Source of the DNA: Lasiosphaeria ovina
Taxonomy: Eukaryota; Ascomycota; Sordariomycetes; Sordariales; Lasiosphaeriaceae
Length of the DNA: 64,000 nt
Reading direction: 5' to 3'
Assembly (NCBI GenBank): GCA_033439765.1
Contig: JAULSN010000004.1
Location: 4,722,001 to 4,786,000 of the forward strand
A program made the translations under genes and the position numbers. The notes beneath the pieces were generated by a model. It did no database searches and was not told the origin of the DNA. It saw nothing but the letters and a program-made list of their open reading frames with translations. Positions 1 to 10,380 of the stretch are shown piece after piece. Each line of letters opens with the position of its first letter. Position 1 is the stretch's first letter.

Positions 1-969
1 GCGTACCCGGACCGCATGATCTGGAGCTCCGAGAGCGCGTCGACCCTCAGCACGCGCGGCACATATCTGTTCCCCGTCTCGAGCGCGCTCAGCACCACCG
101 TCGGCGGCGCGTCCGCCGGCGGCAACAACACGGCCCTCTACGTCAGCGCGTACGACCTGTACGCGCCGTCCTGGGGCTCGTCCCCAGACAAGGTCTTCGC
201 GCAGCAGGACAAGAACGCGTTCGTGGCGGGCGAGTTCGTGTGGACGGGCTTCGACTACATTGGCGAGCCGACGCCCTACAACGCCGCGCGGTCGTCCTAC
301 TTCGGCATCATCGACCTCGCGGGCTTCCCCAAGGACCGCTACTGGCTGTACCGCGCGCGGTGGCGGCCGGCCGTCCCCGCCGCGCACCTGCTCCCGCACT
401 GGACGTGGCCCGACCGCGTCGGTCTCGTCACGCCCGTGCACGTCTTCACCGCCGCCGACGAGGCCGAGCTGTTCGTCAACGGCGTGTCCGCCGGCCGCAA
501 GAAGCGCTCCGACAAGTCGTCGTACCGCCTGCGCTGGGACGACGTCGTCTACGCGCCCGGCGACCTGCGCGTCGTCGCGTACAAGGACGGCGCGCAGTGG
601 GCGACAGACGCGCGGCGCACTGTCGGCGCTGCCGCCGCGCTCAACGCGACGGCCGACCGCGCGGCCATCAGCGGCGCCGCCAGCGACGACCTCGTGTTCG
701 TGAGCGTCGCCGTCGTGGATTCCACAGGTGACGTGGTACCGCGCGCGGCGAATGCGGTCACGTTTTCCGTGTCGGGGCCGGGCGTCCTCGTGTCGACTGA
801 CAATGGCGACCCGACGGATATGACCGTCTTCCAGTCGCCCACGCGCAAGGCGTTTAGTGGCCTGGCGCTCGCGGTCGTGCGCCCGAACGCGGGGGCCACC
901 GGCACGATTGTGGTTTCGGCTACCGCAGCAGGGCTAGCTAGCGCGAGTGTTTCGGTGCAGGTCGTTTGA
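1..969 (+). CDS. GH2 beta-galactosidase-like glycosidase, C-terminal part (5' end outside window)
   Basis: The reading frame is open from base 1, so the start lies upstream. The visible 322 codons begin in the catalytic barrel: PDRMIWSSESAS matches the GH2 segment holding the catalytic nucleophile, which would be the Glu of SSES (11th visible residue). WTGFDYIGEP is the conserved GH2 motif that follows about 70 residues later. The rest looks like the C-terminal beta-sandwich domains of the fungal/bacterial beta-galactosidase branch (VFTAADEAELFVNG, as in DUF4982, then an Ig-like end with DNGDPTD). Known of the family: hydrolysis of beta-galactosides or beta-glucuronides, often secreted; the exact substrate cannot be read here. 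It ends at TGA 967-969 with no intron in the visible part. High GC and normal codon use indicate an intact host gene. Confidence 0.9.
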   Translation, partial: AYPDRMIWSSESASTLSTRGTYLFPVSSALSTTVGGASAGGNNTALYVSAYDLYAPSWGSSPDKVFAQQDKNAFVAGEFVWTGFDYIGEPTPYNAARSSYFGIIDLAGFPKDRYWLYRARWRPAVPAAHLLPHWTWPDRVGLVTPVHVFTAADEAELFVNGVSAGRKKRSDKSSYRLRWDDVVYAPGDLRVVAYKDGAQWATDARRTVGAAAALNATADRAAISGAASDDLVFVSVAVVDSTGDVVPRAANAVTFSVSGPGVLVSTDNGDPTDMTVFQSPTRKAFSGLALAVVRPNAGATGTIVVSATAAGLASASVSVQVV

Positions 970-1686
970 GATCGCTGAGGGCAGGCTGGGGGTATTCTTT
1001 TTGTTAAGGTGTTGCTTGTTAAAATTAGGTAGCAGAGGTCCCCTCTTTGTTGGGGGTGGTGTTGGATGGTTGTTTGTTGTGGTTGTGTTTGTGTTGGTCA
1101 AAAGCAACACTTGAACATGGTCAATACAGGTACCTACCTACTCAACTGTGGATTTCACAACCAAATAAAGCCATGGAACTAAGGGCTGTTCAAATCTCGA
1201 GCAGTCAGTTCAGCTTTGACCTGGAATTTGTTGAGCTTCGGGTGTGCATGAGGTTTGGTACGTGCGGTTTAGTTAACCCGTCGAGTCTAAGCTTCGAAAT
1301 AACAGACTCGATGTGTATGTTGGTAGCTACTCAATCTTCCACTCAAGCGGGAATTCCTCTCCCGGTTTAGTAAAGCAAGGGTCGGTTTAAAAGGCGATAG
1401 CGTAGGGGAATAGGTTAGCCAAAGTTGTGTTGATTCTCAGGTTGGGGTCAGGGGCTGGTTGCCGTGTCAACCTGCAGGGAGCCAGCTGTGTTTGGAATGC
1501 AAGGCACATCACACAGCTAGTTCCAACGTTGGGTAGTTAGCCTCTGGCCAAAATGCTGTTACATACTGTCTGCTACGGAATATGAGTGTTCTGCACCAGT
1601 GTCTCGTGGCCTCCTCTAGCCGAGACGGCGCGCCAATGGCGTGGTTGTCGTTACCGAAGCCTTCCCCCCTCACCTTTCAGTGATAA
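970..1686. other. Intergenic, no gene seen
   Basis: About 700 bases between the GH2 gene and the convergent F-box gene. It should hold both 3' UTRs. Base composition is balanced and not RIP-like. A 107-codon open frame at 1047-1370 has no recognisable motif and looks accidental. Confidence 0.6.
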
Positions 1687-3111
1687 TTAGATGGGCCGGA
1701 CTGGTGTTACTATCATTCTGTCGAGCCCTTTGAATATATCCGAGGATTCAGCTCCGCGCGACCAGCTGCATTTGATGCCGAGGTGAGGGCAAGAGGGGGT
1801 GTCAAAAGGGCCAGGGTATCTGCCATCGGGATTATAGCAAAGAAAAAGAAAAAGAAAAGCCTTGGTTGCAGTGCACCGGCGACATGGCATGTTTCCCATG
1901 CCATCGAAGACGGCAATGCTGGTGTAGTATGCGGGAGTATGATCTTCGCCCAGACCTGCCGCGAGAAGCCAGACAAACTCCATGTTGACCGATGGTGGTA
2001 GTTGTGAAATCGACTTGTCGCTGGTGGATTGGCTCGAACCGTATATTATATTCAAGTTTGGAAGAAGCTGGCTCCAGTCCTGGTTTCCGATGGCGACGGC
2101 ACGCTGGAGAGACACAAATTCAAGTGTATGCTGTAGCCGACGCCAGAAGCCCAGTAAATCGTCGAGCTCAACATAGATATTCACGAGGGTCAGTCTGCGG
2201 ATTCTGGGGAGCTCGGCCCGGCCGGCGAGTGACCGGAACACGGCCATAGCCGATCGGCATTCGCGAGCGGTATTGGGCTGATCAAGGCGAATGACTAGGG
2301 CCTCGAGATTTGGGGCGAGGTTGACAAAGTCTGGCAGCCAGTTAAGACGCCGGCGGTTGTGAGGCGTGTCATGGGCTCGAGTATTAGCCACATCCAGACA
2401 GTTCAGCCCCAGCTGCAGGCTCGTCAGGGATTCGAAGCAGATTCCCAGCTCAGGTGGCACACCGGGGTTAAGGGACAAGGCCCGAATATCCAAGGAAGGC
2501 TGTTTGTCATCACTGTGCCAAATGCGAAGGCCCTTGATAGCCCTGCCCTCTCTAGCCAGGGTCGAAACAACGGCGCGGAAGATGGCGGTGTAAAGCCGAA
2601 ACGAGCCGTTGATGAGCATCTTATACTTGCTGAGCATCTCATTCTTCATCGGGTACCGTGACGAATCGACGTAGTTCATGGGGCCACGACCAGGCACGCA
2701 AAAGTCGAGTGGAAGGTCTATGTCGTGGGCAGTTAGGCAACCATCGCCGACGTCAATGAATTCGAGTCCGTGCAGCCGAGAAATGATGGAGGGAATCAAT
2801 GAGTGGTAGTCTTCAGCGCGCATGGCAGGTTTTGGGCTCCCCCGGCAAAGTTCGTGCGTCCGCAACCGGAGCGCGCGTATCATGTCGGCAAGATGGGGTT
2901 GGTCGACAATGCTGCAAAGCCTATTCAGGCCGTCGCGGGTGACTAGCCAGGAAATGCTGCCCACCCTGCATACGAAGATGTGTGTCGTGGCGACACTCAG
3001 CCATTTCGAAACCGCTCGCAACGATCTAAAATCCTTGGCGTCGAGGTATCCGGCAATCTGCAGAATCGCCTCGTTGGGCAAACTCTGGAAACGCGGCATC
3101 GTAGCTGACAA
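1687..3111 (-). CDS. F-box domain protein
   Basis: Intronless 474-codon gene. Residues about 6-50 (FQSLPNEAILQIAGYLDAKD, then RSLRAVSKWLS) match the F-box: a Leu-Pro start, two hydrophobic helices and the RxVSKxW ending. The rest holds leucine-rich stretches (LTSLQLGLNCLD, LPRIRRLTLVNIYVELDDLL) spaced like the irregular leucine-rich repeats common in fungal F-box proteins. Known of the family: the F-box binds Skp1 in an SCF ubiquitin ligase and the remainder selects the substrate; the target is unknown here. I chose the Met at 3111 because the F-box follows at once; MPRF four codons later is an alternative. The gene is intact, on the immediate left border of the transposon island, with no RIP-type stops. 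Confidence 0.85.
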   Translation of the reverse strand: MSATMPRFQSLPNEAILQIAGYLDAKDFRSLRAVSKWLSVATTHIFVCRVGSISWLVTRDGLNRLCSIVDQPHLADMIRALRLRTHELCRGSPKPAMRAEDYHSLIPSIISRLHGLEFIDVGDGCLTAHDIDLPLDFCVPGRGPMNYVDSSRYPMKNEMLSKYKMLINGSFRLYTAIFRAVVSTLAREGRAIKGLRIWHSDDKQPSLDIRALSLNPGVPPELGICFESLTSLQLGLNCLDVANTRAHDTPHNRRRLNWLPDFVNLAPNLEALVIRLDQPNTARECRSAMAVFRSLAGRAELPRIRRLTLVNIYVELDDLLGFWRRLQHTLEFVSLQRAVAIGNQDWSQLLPNLNIIYGSSQSTSDKSISQLPPSVNMEFVWLLAAGLGEDHTPAYYTSIAVFDGMGNMPCRRCTATKAFLFLFLCYNPDGRYPGPFDTPSCPHLGIKCSWSRGAESSDIFKGLDRMIVTPVRPI

Positions 3112-3303
3112 CTGCTTAATTACACATCAGAACTTTGTTAGCGGACCATAAAGGTCGAGTTGTATAAAAACATAGAAATAATGAGGTAACCATGGACGTG
3201 CAAGCCTGCGACGTACAAGCCTGCGATAGTGCTCAAGAGCTTTTTCGGTATTTCGGTCAGTCTGTTCGGTGGTAGGTGCAAGTTGGTGAATGATGGCTTG
3301 GGT

Positions 3304-3324
3304 TTATCTCAGCAGGCTCAGACC
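3304..3324 (+). repeat. 21-bp motif, inverted partner at the other island border
   Basis: Begins TTATCTCAGCA and ends GCTCAGACC. The reverse complement occurs at 38115-38135 with one mismatch (G/A), so the two copies face each other across the whole island. This is what terminal inverted repeats of a large element would look like. The outer flanks are similar but not identical 8-mers (gcttgggt on the left, gctgggtg on the right), so a target duplication is suggested, not shown. Confidence 0.6.
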
Positions 3325-3487
3325 TCTTTTTCAGGCGTAGAAAATAAAGGAAGGTGCCTGCGGCACCCCCCATAAAAGAAGGCACCCTAGACCGCATTCG
3401 TATCCTGTGACCCGCAAATTTTTGGTGTGGCATAGATAGACCCACTTGGACCCACATTACACAGAACGCCTGAAAAAGAGGTCTGAG
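3317..3487. repeat. Fold-back (MITE-like) structure, left island border
   Basis: A 22-bp arm at 3317-3338 (starts CTCAGACCTC, ends CAGGCGT) is repeated in exact inverse at 3466-3487. The 127 bases between hold a smaller palindrome, GGTGCC-TGC-GGCACC. The structure starts with the same CTCAGACC as the fold-back at the right border. It carries no coding frame and resembles a miniature inverted-repeat element or a subterminal hairpin of a larger transposon. Confidence 0.6.
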
Positions 3488-3883
3488 TGCAAAATGTCGC
3501 GGTAGGCTGACGCGCCTCTTTAAGCACCATATAAATGAAAAAAACGTCGATCAGGTTCCCGTCAATTACACAATAACAACAAATTATAAAAGTATAAGAA
3601 TATACTTCTAAAGATACTAAGACGTAGGCGTATAATTCTATATACTTTTTATATCTATATTTAATATAGAAGTATCGATAGTAATATCAAACGAAAAAAG
3701 AGACGCGCGTCTCCGTCTTTTTGTCGTAAGCTTCGTCCCAACTATATAGCTATAACAGGGCCAAAAAATATAAAAATTTACATATAGAATACCCTCGCGT
3801 AGGGCATCCTCAGCGTGCAATTTTTTCCTCCTATAACCTACCGCTCCCTTTTAACCTACTGGTAGGCCGCCTACGCCGCCAAA
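3488..3883. other. AT-rich spacer ahead of helicase pseudogene
   Basis: About 400 bases, very AT-rich with many TATA/ATAT runs and CpA/TpG depletion (RIP-like). No coding frame is visible. It may be the old promoter region of the helicase-like gene starting at 3884. Confidence 0.4.
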
Positions 3884-3925
3884 ATGGAAGAAAACGAGCA
3901 GAAAGAACACATCAACGATATAATC
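3884..3925 (+). pseudogene. RecQ-like helicase pseudogene, first 14 codons (split by Gypsy-1)
   Basis: ATG at 3884 (context CCAAAATGG) opens a frame, MEENEQKEHINDII, which runs exactly to the left LTR of Gypsy-1. Its last five bases, TAATC, are the target-site duplication. Removing Gypsy-1 with one TSD copy joins this frame without a shift to the helicase-like frame at 22693. The assignment therefore rests on the downstream piece; alone, 14 codons would mean nothing. Confidence 0.55.
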
Positions 3926-4180
3926 TATCACCGCACAGTCGATTTAATGAGACAGGGCTGCACCAATCATCGCTATATTCGTAGAATCTAAAGCTAAGGA
4001 AAGAAAAAGAAAAGAAAGTTCCAAAAGGCTGCGCGATACGCGGAGAAGTGGGCTAGGTTTTGTAGGTCACGTGGCAGGGCTTGGCACAGGCCACCAACAG
4101 CGGGGTTGCTTAGTCAGCTCGAGTCGTGTAGCGTACGACCGATCAGGGCCACCCAAATGTCCTTCGTACCTACCGTGACA
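3926..4180 (-). repeat. Gypsy-1 3' LTR
   Basis: 255 bp, aligned end to end with 22433-22687. It differs mainly by C-to-T and G-to-A changes, fewer here than in the partner. The internal side continues CTACCCCCGGGTTAG, whose reverse complement is purine-rich as expected for a polypurine tract. Confidence 0.9.
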
Positions 4181-5501
4181 CTACCCCCGGGTTAGAAAAA
4201 AGCTTCACCTCGAAGCTTGACCTCCCTAGCTCATTGACGTCGGGTTATCCTACGTAGCGGATGACCTTTTACCACAGGTTTATTATCGTCTTAGTATAGT
4301 TCTTCGAACCTATCCCCCTTAGCTGCTTATAGCCACTTATCGAGCCGTACGGGCGGTCCGGCTTTATCGGGGTAGGTATCGTAGTATTCTTTTAGGAGAA
4401 TTAGGGAGTTCTTGAAGTCTTCGGCGTAATACTAGGTGGCGTCGGGAGCCCACCCGCGCTATTGAACTTGGTACTGGAGTTTTCTATAGTACGACCGCGA
4501 TATTAATACCTATTCCACGATCTATTCTTACTTATTATTAATCGTCTCTCTTTCCGGGTTTGAGTCCTCCTAACTAGGTAGTAGGTTATTTAGGTATAAG
4601 CGTAGGCGGTCCGCGTAGAATACGTCGGTCCCTCGCTATCCCTTAGGCATTTCTAGTTTATAGTCGTACCCGTTAGGGCCGGACCTCTCTAGAACCTTAA
4701 AGTATTATTATATTAGTAGGAAGTCTAGTTTTGAGCTAGGCCGATCGGTCGACTATATCTTTTTAATTATATAGACTTAGTTACTAACGTCGAAGTCGGG
4801 TATTCGGTAGTACTTATTAGCTTCCTAGGTTTGGCGCTCTTATACCTTTATAATAGTATCCTTTACGGTATTAATATATCCCTCTAGGGTTTTGGCCATT
4901 TCCTAGGCCTCTTATCGGGTTATCTTCTCTAATTATTAGAGGTCGGGGTCGGAGAGGTCCGTTCTTCTTTTCTAATTATAGTATATTAGTATAGGGAAAC
5001 CAAAAAGGACTTCGTACGGCTAGAGTTCTATACTATCTTGAGGAGTTAAATTCTGGACCGTATCTATAGCCGGTATAAATTTCGACTAATTATCCTAATA
5101 GTAAGAGATAAATATTCGTAATCGTTAATCGATCTACTAGTAGAGGTTTTCCACCTATCTTATGGTTTATTTATACCCGGAGGATAATAATTTCTAACGG
5201 ATCCCTAGGAGCTTTATTAACTCGTTTATAAATTTAGAGATAAACTAAGGACCTCGATCGTTAATAACTTTAGAAGGTAACCCGAATATACGATATAGTC
5301 CCTTATAGTATATACGGGCGACCTCGACTATTATAATAGTAGAATAATACGGTATATACTAAGAGGCTTTACTTAAGCGATCGATAACTATAAAGAGGTT
5401 ATCGTACCCATATTTATCCTTTAGTAGAGACTTGAAGTTAACGACTAATCCGTTCTAGATTCTCTAGGGTAGTAGAATCGGGTATAATAGACTAGGAGTC
5501 T
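4181..5501 (-). pseudogene. Gypsy-1 pol, integrase and C-terminal part
   Basis: Read on the minus strand, the region near 5340-5450 gives an integrase core: YDNLFIVIDRLSKAS with the conserved first Asp (VID), followed leftward by VARVYYKGLYRIFGLPSK and DRGPQF around the second Asp. Downstream lies the degraded pol C-terminus. CpA/TpG is almost absent and stops are TAA/TAG. The upstream part of pol (RT end, RNase H, integrase zinc finger) should continue rightward but is replaced by the solo LTR at 5502. Confidence 0.75.
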
Positions 5502-6250
5502 TGTTAAAGTATGGCTAGTTACTAGGGTTGTAGGTCCTGAAGTGCAGGGCACTGCAGTAGCTGTGTTGGAGTTGTGAGTGTTGTGGCTGTTGTGTGGTGC
5601 TGAGGGCGCTATACCTAGATTGTTTACTTTGCCCCACAGCACCCTCTCGAAACCCCTATACGTCTTGGCACACGTAAGACAAGCCTACTAGAAGACTATA
5701 GAATACAGAGCTGTCTACGAAGCCTGTGGGCCTCTAGAACCTTCTAGAGAGCCCACCTTAGGTCTATATAGACCTGTCCTTTCTCTTAGATAGATTTCCT
5801 TAAGCAAGCAAGCCTCTTGTTGTGAGTATAAAAGAAAGCAACAAGTAAGCACTGCACTCACCACTCTTTATACTATACTTCTTCTATAATACAACTCCTC
5901 TCTATCTTCTTCAGCACCCACAGTTGGTCCCGAAGACCCTAACTGTAGGGCAGAGTCCCCTACAGCCTACGAGGTAGACTGCTGAGCAGAGTCCTCACAG
6001 TCTGAGTGGCAGGCCTATAGCAGAGTTCTACAGACCTGTAGTCAGTCAGCCTGCTTCCCTCAGTGCCTTGCAGAAGCACTGTTGTATCGGACCGTAGGGC
6101 ACAGCTCCCTACAGTCTACCCTGCACTTGATCGACCTACCCTGCACTTGGTTCCCGATATACGCTACACGCCTTGCTTCCGCTGCGCCTGCTGCCCTGCG
6201 CACCCTGTATAAGTGCTGAGTTCAGGCCTATACAGGAACGTAGTTCAACA
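5502..6250 (+). mobile_element. Solo LTR of the Copia-2 family inside Gypsy-1
   Basis: 749 bp from TGTTAAAGTATGG to AGTTCAACA, the same length as both Copia-2 LTRs and their reverse complement as printed. It has a TATAAAAG box about 340 bp in (near 5840), plausibly the LTR promoter. Flanking 5-mers do not match (AGTCT left, AAGAT right), and Gypsy-1 coding sequence is discontinuous across it (integrase core left, RT right). That is unlike a simple solo LTR. CpA/TpG is retained, so it is less RIP-affected than its host. Confidence 0.85.
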
Positions 6251-7832
6251 AAGATATTATCGAGGTAAACGTTATAGAAGTCGTCGAAGTAACCTATTAA
6301 AGAGTTATTAATAAAACGTTAAAATATTACTAGACTATTAGTAAGGCTAAAGGGTATAACCTTATAGCTGAAAGTCCCGTAACGGGTACGAAACGTTATT
6401 AATTACTCGTCGTCTAGATATATATGGATTCTATAGAATACTTAGCGGATATTAATCTTTATAAAGATACGGGCCTTACTAATACGACTAAGTATCTCGT
6501 CGATTAGAGGTAAAGGTATTCGGTCTTTTTCCGTTAAGGCGTTTAGCTTACGATAATCTATATAGAAGCGTAAGCTACCGTTACCCTTTCTAGTAAAGAG
6601 GATAGGGGCGGCCTATAACGTACTACTTATTTAGATAAAACCTTTTCTAAGGGTATTAGTAATATATTCCCGGTATACTTCTAATTCCTTAAGAGATATC
6701 TTATATAGTAGGTTATATCCTAAGTCCTCTAGCTTCTTCTTAGGTAATAACCTAATTCAGTAGTCGACTAAGTCGCGTTAAGGTATGAGGATATCTAATT
6801 AGACTTTATTAAAGACGTCTAGGAAGTCGTAATATAGGGATAATAACTCGGTGATGATTTTTTCGCGTAGTATATTATCGTCTTCTTCTAGACCGGTAGT
6901 TTTAAGCTTATTAATTCGCTTATCGAGCTCGTTAAGAGTTATAACCTCGACTTATTCCCCTTTATACAAGAGTCGGAAGGCCGTCTTACTTAGTATAGCC
7001 ATCTCGGTAGGGCGCTCTCGGTACTAGCTAATCCTATCGCGTTATATACGATAAGGACCTCGCGCGTCCCGTTTAGGGTATAAGGGCTTCTTCTTCTATT
7101 CTTCGGGTTCTAGCTTCCCTAGCTACTCCTTCTACGATAGATTAAGTTCTCTCTCTATACGGTTATATTCTCGCTTAGTACGATTGCCGTTAACCTATCG
7201 TACTAACCTCTAGAGAAGGGTAGGTCTAAAACTCGGAGTAGCTCTCGTCGGGGTAAGTTCTTCCTTAGGATTATGAATTATAAAGTTATTCTAGTTCTAG
7301 CGTTCGAGCTCGTCTATACGAGCCCGTATAAGCCGGCCGTCTCGGCGACGCTTATCCTCTTTCTCTAGGAGCTTATTCTATCGACGGGCGTCCTATTAAT
7401 AGTCTATATTAGGGACGGAGGCTACTAAAGACTAGTCTATAGAAATAGTATTCTACTAGTTCGGATCGAGTTCCTAGCTCTCCGGGAATAGAAGGCGGCG
7501 GCGCTTCGTATCGACCAAGATATTATAATAATCTAACCACTTCCGACCGATTATAACTTTATAAATATAATCGATTTCGATAAAGTATTCTTCTTTAATC
7601 GTACGGTTCTATATAATAAAGTCGGCGCTTAAGAGTATATCGATTTTTTAGCGGGATTTATTATCGAACCCTCCTACTTCTCGTATATAAGGATCGATCG
7701 TCGATTCGGCTTATATTACTTTATATAGTTATTATACGAATATTCGGTTAATAAAGAGGTATCCGTTTACTCTAGAGTCGATAAGTATATTATTTATAGT
7801 TAAGGAAAGTCTATTATTTACTAGAGTATAAC
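6251..7832 (-). pseudogene. Gypsy-1 pol, reverse transcriptase part
   Basis: On the minus strand RT motifs are readable through the stops: [20 protein letters not shown] near 6550-6610, then the palm motif YLDDIF close to 6260. The sequence toward 7832 should be the protease and connection to gag. The frame is shredded by TAA/TAG codons where CAA/CAG would be expected. It is cut at 7832 by the Copia-3 insertion and resumes at 20352. Confidence 0.75.
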
Positions 7833-8136
7833 TGTTGGAATGACAAGGTCATTCATAATAGTCACTATAGTAACCGTTGCGAAAGGGTGGTTGGGAGATT
7901 GGTGGTATGTTCATTTATCTCTATTCTATTCAGTAGGGTTACAGGGTGCTTGGTGGTTTTGGGGGAGTGGGCTGTCCATAGGGTGGATGGCCCGTGCACA
8001 CTAAGGTCACGTACTAGGGCAGATGACCCGTATGTCCGGGCCAGGCCCACTATTCTTCCTGACTGACCAATCAGGGCTATACGGCCCGCCGAGCCGCCTC
8101 AGCCTCCGTAACTCTAATTGATCGGTTATTCCTACA
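7833..8136 (-). repeat. Copia-3 3' LTR
   Basis: 304 bp; matches 20043-20346 at nearly every position, differences being transitions. An inverted palindrome, AATGACAAGGTCATT, lies just inside the left end. Internal to it (8137-8160) the reverse complement is purine-rich (AGGGAGGAAGAAAAG), a candidate polypurine tract. Confidence 0.9.
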
Positions 8137-8170
8137 CTGGCAGTCTTTTCTTCCTCCCTAAGTGTTGATC

Positions 8171-9077
8171 CTACTCGCTGTGGTCCTTCTTGTTCCGCTT
8201 CACGGAAGCCTGAATCCTGACCGTCAACGTGTTGTTGTCAATAAGGGCCTGTAGGGCCATATTAGGTGATGACTTCGTCATCGTATCGGCCGGGTTGTTA
8301 TTTCCGTTAATCCATCGGACTTCGAAGATCTCCTGCTTCTCGTATAACTGCCTCATGCTCATGATGTCGATCATAAGCCGCTTTTCCTTCGTTGTGCCTA
8401 GTTTGACTAAGCATTCGTAGAGCGAGAAAGAGTCGGTATATACGATTATCGGGATATTCGGGATGCCTAGCTTGGCCAGGATTATATTGATCGTTGCGTT
8501 GAAATAAATGCCTATATCAACGCCGTTGGCTATAGCGTAGATCTCTGAGGCTAGGATGCTTCGTATAATCCGCTTGTATTTGGTAGATGACCAATAGATC
8601 AGGTTCCCTATTATAATAAAGCTTCCTTCATCTATCTCTTCGTTCGCTAGGAAGATCACGTATCCGATTTGTAAGCTCAGGTCCTTGTTATTAGCGAATG
8701 ACGCATCTACGTAGACAAACAGCCTAGCCGTAGGTAGGTCGAGGGGGATATAGTTAATGCCTCGGTCAACGTGCTCCATCTGCCATTTAATACGCTTATT
8801 CATCCTGGCGATATCTTCTTTTGTTGGCTCTTTATGCTGTGCTGCAGCCGATAGGTCGAACGCGGCTTCAGGCTGATAGGTCGAAGCGATATAGGCACCG
8901 CGTGCCCGCTATTCGACGTATTCCTGAGCGTTGGTCGCGATTATGAGCTTCTCGCCCTGCTTCTTCTGCTTCAGGGCCAGTATACCGTCCTCTTAGAGGG
9001 TCAAGATACATCCGTTGAATACGAGCGGGTTAGCCGGGGTTAATTTTTGTTTCGGTTTAGCCGTAAACTTGGCTTCC
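8171..9077 (-). pseudogene. Copia-3 polyprotein, RT end and RNase H
   Basis: A 210-codon open piece at 8171-8803 reads as a Ty1/copia RNase H domain. It shows LFVYVDASFANN (first catalytic Asp), ILASEIYAIANG (Glu), IVYTDSFSLYECL (Asp) and the C-terminal WINGNNNPADTMTKS typical of copia RNase H ends. It runs leftward almost to the 3' LTR as expected for the polyprotein end. Upstream, 8804-9077 continues the RT/connection region with stops and is cut by Copia-1 at 9078. Inactive because the polyprotein is interrupted. Confidence 0.8.
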
Positions 9078-9855
9078 TGTTGAAGAGGTTATATCGATAG
9101 AGCATTAATTAGTTTTCAAGCAGTTGGAAGAGTGGTAGTTATGGAAAGGTTTTAACGGAAGGTAAGGTTTGGAGCTTCCGTGAGATAGATTCGAAGGCGG
9201 TGAAGGATGGCAGAATGGATGATAATGAAGAGCAGAAAAGGTGGAGCAGAATGGTATTTAGATTGTTGTGATTGGTCGAAGACTGATTGAGATGTTATTA
9301 TTCTAAATACAAAGGTGGGAAAATGGTCCCCTTATTATACCAGCTTGTGTGGACTCGGTTGAACGGAACTCGGCTCTGTTCAACACTTCGAACAACGGTC
9401 TGAAGCCAACAGAGGATCGTTGGCCAAGGTCGTAGCCGGCCCGGCAGGGCCTGCGGCTAGTTGGCCCGGGCCTGTTGCAGGTGGCCGGCAGGTGGCCCGG
9501 TCCGCGGCCAGGTGGCCCTGTGAGCGGCCTGGCTGTTGGAACCGGTTGCCTGAAGGTCGCCTACTGCCCTGGCCGTGCGGGGCCAACACCTGTGGCAGTT
9601 GGATCGATTCCAAAGACCGTATACGCGGGGCATTAAGTGGTTGTGGTTGCATTACGTTGTGTAAGGTGTAGGTCGTTGTGTATGTAAGCTTTGCAGCTTA
9701 CATAAGATTGCTTATGTAAGAGACCCACAATTATTTATAGTTGTATTATTACGTAAGCAGTATAAATATATTTATTATATATTTTTACCTCTTATAGTTC
9801 TTTTTATATCGTTTATTTTATATAAGGTAAAAAATATATATATTAAAAACCAACA
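9078..9855 (-). repeat. Copia-1 3' LTR
   Basis: 778 bp, TGTTGAAGAGG to AAAACCAACA. The middle (about 9400-9620) is a strikingly GC-rich block rich in GGCC, while both sides are AT-rich. I can see only about three differences from the 5' LTR, implying a recent insertion. Confidence 0.95.
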
Positions 9856-10380
9856 CACCCCCTTAAGCTGATGCCGTTATGGAAAGGTATTAGATTATAG
9901 TTGTATTTTATAGTCTTCTTTATGTAGGGTAAAAAATGAAAAACCTACTTATAGTATATAGAGGGTAAAAAATTAAAAAACCTCTTATATATATAGGGAA
10001 AAATTAACCCTTTTATATATATCTAGGAAAAGTTCAAAACCTAGTTATACTAAGGAAAGAGTATATTATATATATCGTATATTATAGTTAAAACCTTAGG
10101 TTATAGAAGGGAAAAGTATATTATTAAATATCGTATAGTATAGTTAAAACCCTTCTTATAAGAAGAAATTCCTCTTTATTAGTTTCTTTTCTTCAGGTAG
10201 GAAAACCCTTATAGTGGGTTAAAAACCTCCTTATTCTTCAGAAGTATAAGCAGAGAGTATATATTATATATATCTTATATTGCCACGTATATATTATATT
10301 ATTATATATTTTTAAAGAGCGTTATAGTATATATATTACTTTCGAAAGTCTTATAGGCTCTGTAAACCAATCTTTGGCTT

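Noticed and set aside
1047..1370. 107-codon plus-strand frame
   Set aside because: No motif, follows directly on the GH2 3' end, probably UTR/intergenic.
5445..5642. 65-codon minus-strand frame
   Set aside because: Bridges the junction of Gypsy-1 and the solo LTR; chance frame.
7865..8050. 61-codon minus-strand frame, repeated at 20075-20260
   Set aside because: Inside the Copia-3 LTRs.
9380..9671. Overlapping frames of 90 and 83 codons on opposite strands, repeated at 15166-15457 and 32310-32601
   Set aside because: They lie in the GC-rich core of the Copia-1 LTR and recur only because the LTR recurs. GC-rich DNA has few stops; no domain is visible.
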